Made by a program: the position numbers and the translations under genes. DNA of 49,775 bases, from contig VGVR01000024.1 in NCBI GenBank assembly GCA_016873995.1, forward strand, positions 1 through 49,775, read 5' to 3'. The notes beneath the pieces are model-generated. The model worked only from the letters and a program-made list of their open reading frames with translations, did not search any database and was not told the DNA's origin. The first letter of the stretch is position 1; each line of letters starts with the position of its first letter. The DNA comes from Gemmatimonadota bacterium (GTDB lineage Bacteria; Gemmatimonadota; Gemmatimonadetes; Longimicrobiales; Gaopeijiaceae). Positions 49,696 to 49,775 of this stretch are shown piece after piece.

Positions 49696-49775
49696 ACGCA
49701 TCGGGCCGTCGTGTGAGGTGGCAGGCAAGCACGGCGTCGTGATGTGCGGCGCCGCATGACCGGCGTGGTGGGCGC

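Larger units (their letters stand above)
49404..49775. other. 372-bp end stretch without a supported gene
   Basis: The stretch contains two 15-bp near-repeats (AGCCGAGAATRCCGG) 90 bp apart and no frame with a ribosome-binding site and family resemblance. The minus-strand frame across 49294-49728 overlaps the P450 and is Pro/Arg-rich, so I treat it as a shadow. A gene could begin near 49758 (ATGACCGG), but it is cut by the window edge. Confidence 0.5.

Noticed and set aside
49294..49728. Minus-strand ORF at the right end (144 residues)
   Set aside because: It overlaps the P450 3' end, has no recognisable domain and contains the 15-bp repeats as coding sequence.

Overview
This is a GC-rich bacterial chromosome segment, densely packed and almost entirely housekeeping. 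The mix of genes suggests a Gram-negative heterotroph, and my best guess is Gemmatimonadota or a near relative. The pointers are a Tat-exported MsrP with its membrane partner MsrQ, lipoproteins and a probable outer-membrane barrel, a short secreted protein ending in a FlgD/Por-type tail, a mannose-family PTS with HPr kinase, and a propionyl-CoA/methylmalonyl-CoA pathway. The phylum is an inference from gene content. No rRNA is present to test it.

Layout. Positions 1-127 hold the tail and right end of an IS3-family insertion sequence, followed by a minus-strand tRNA-Leu(UAA) with its terminator. msrQ and msrP lie on the minus strand (418-2046), divergent from a membrane diguanylate cyclase. 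A plus-strand run follows: rnz, tyrA, aroA, cmk, rpsA, and a lipoprotein with a periplasmic-binding fold. The propionate block spans 11422-19469: carboxyltransferase, PDZ protein, biotin carboxylase, rlmD-like methyltransferase, separate biotin carrier, and methylmalonyl-CoA mutase large subunit. Next come fmdB, argS, a PfkB kinase, purM, an envelope protein, the riboflavin operon ribD-ribE-ribBA-ribH, nusB and a glycosyltransferase. Positions 29619-35264 carry hpf, hprK and a complete mannose-type PTS (IIA, IIB, IIC, IID, HPr, EI). metK, a bifunctional-nuclease-family protein, a membrane-anchored protein, recO, selB and the small sorted protein follow. A fructose/Ntr-type EIIA is on the minus strand, divergent from a dus gene. 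The tmRNA gene lies at 43332-43682.

The accessory-looking part is 43683-49775. The last 16 bp of the tmRNA gene are repeated 199 bp downstream, as expected of an integration scar. Beyond it are a minus-strand polyprenol-kinase/CTP-transferase-like membrane protein and, divergent from it, a large fatty-acyl-AMP ligase / acyl carrier / thioester reductase gene followed by a cytochrome P450. Together these look like a lipid or aldehyde biosynthesis module. The ligase frame is broken by a single TAA in an otherwise intact frame of 1,100 codons.

How the genes work together. Carboxyltransferase, biotin carboxylase, carrier and mutase convert propionyl-CoA to succinyl-CoA. TyrA and AroA act in aromatic amino acid synthesis. 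The rib genes form a full riboflavin route from GTP and ribulose-5-phosphate, apart from the phosphatase step. EI, HPr, IIA and IIB form a phosphorelay feeding IIC/IID, with HPr kinase acting on the regulatory serine. Two genes (hprK and the diguanylate cyclase) appear to start at CTG, each 5 nt after a strong Shine-Dalgarno sequence. Many neighbours overlap by 1-8 nt, which suggests translational coupling.
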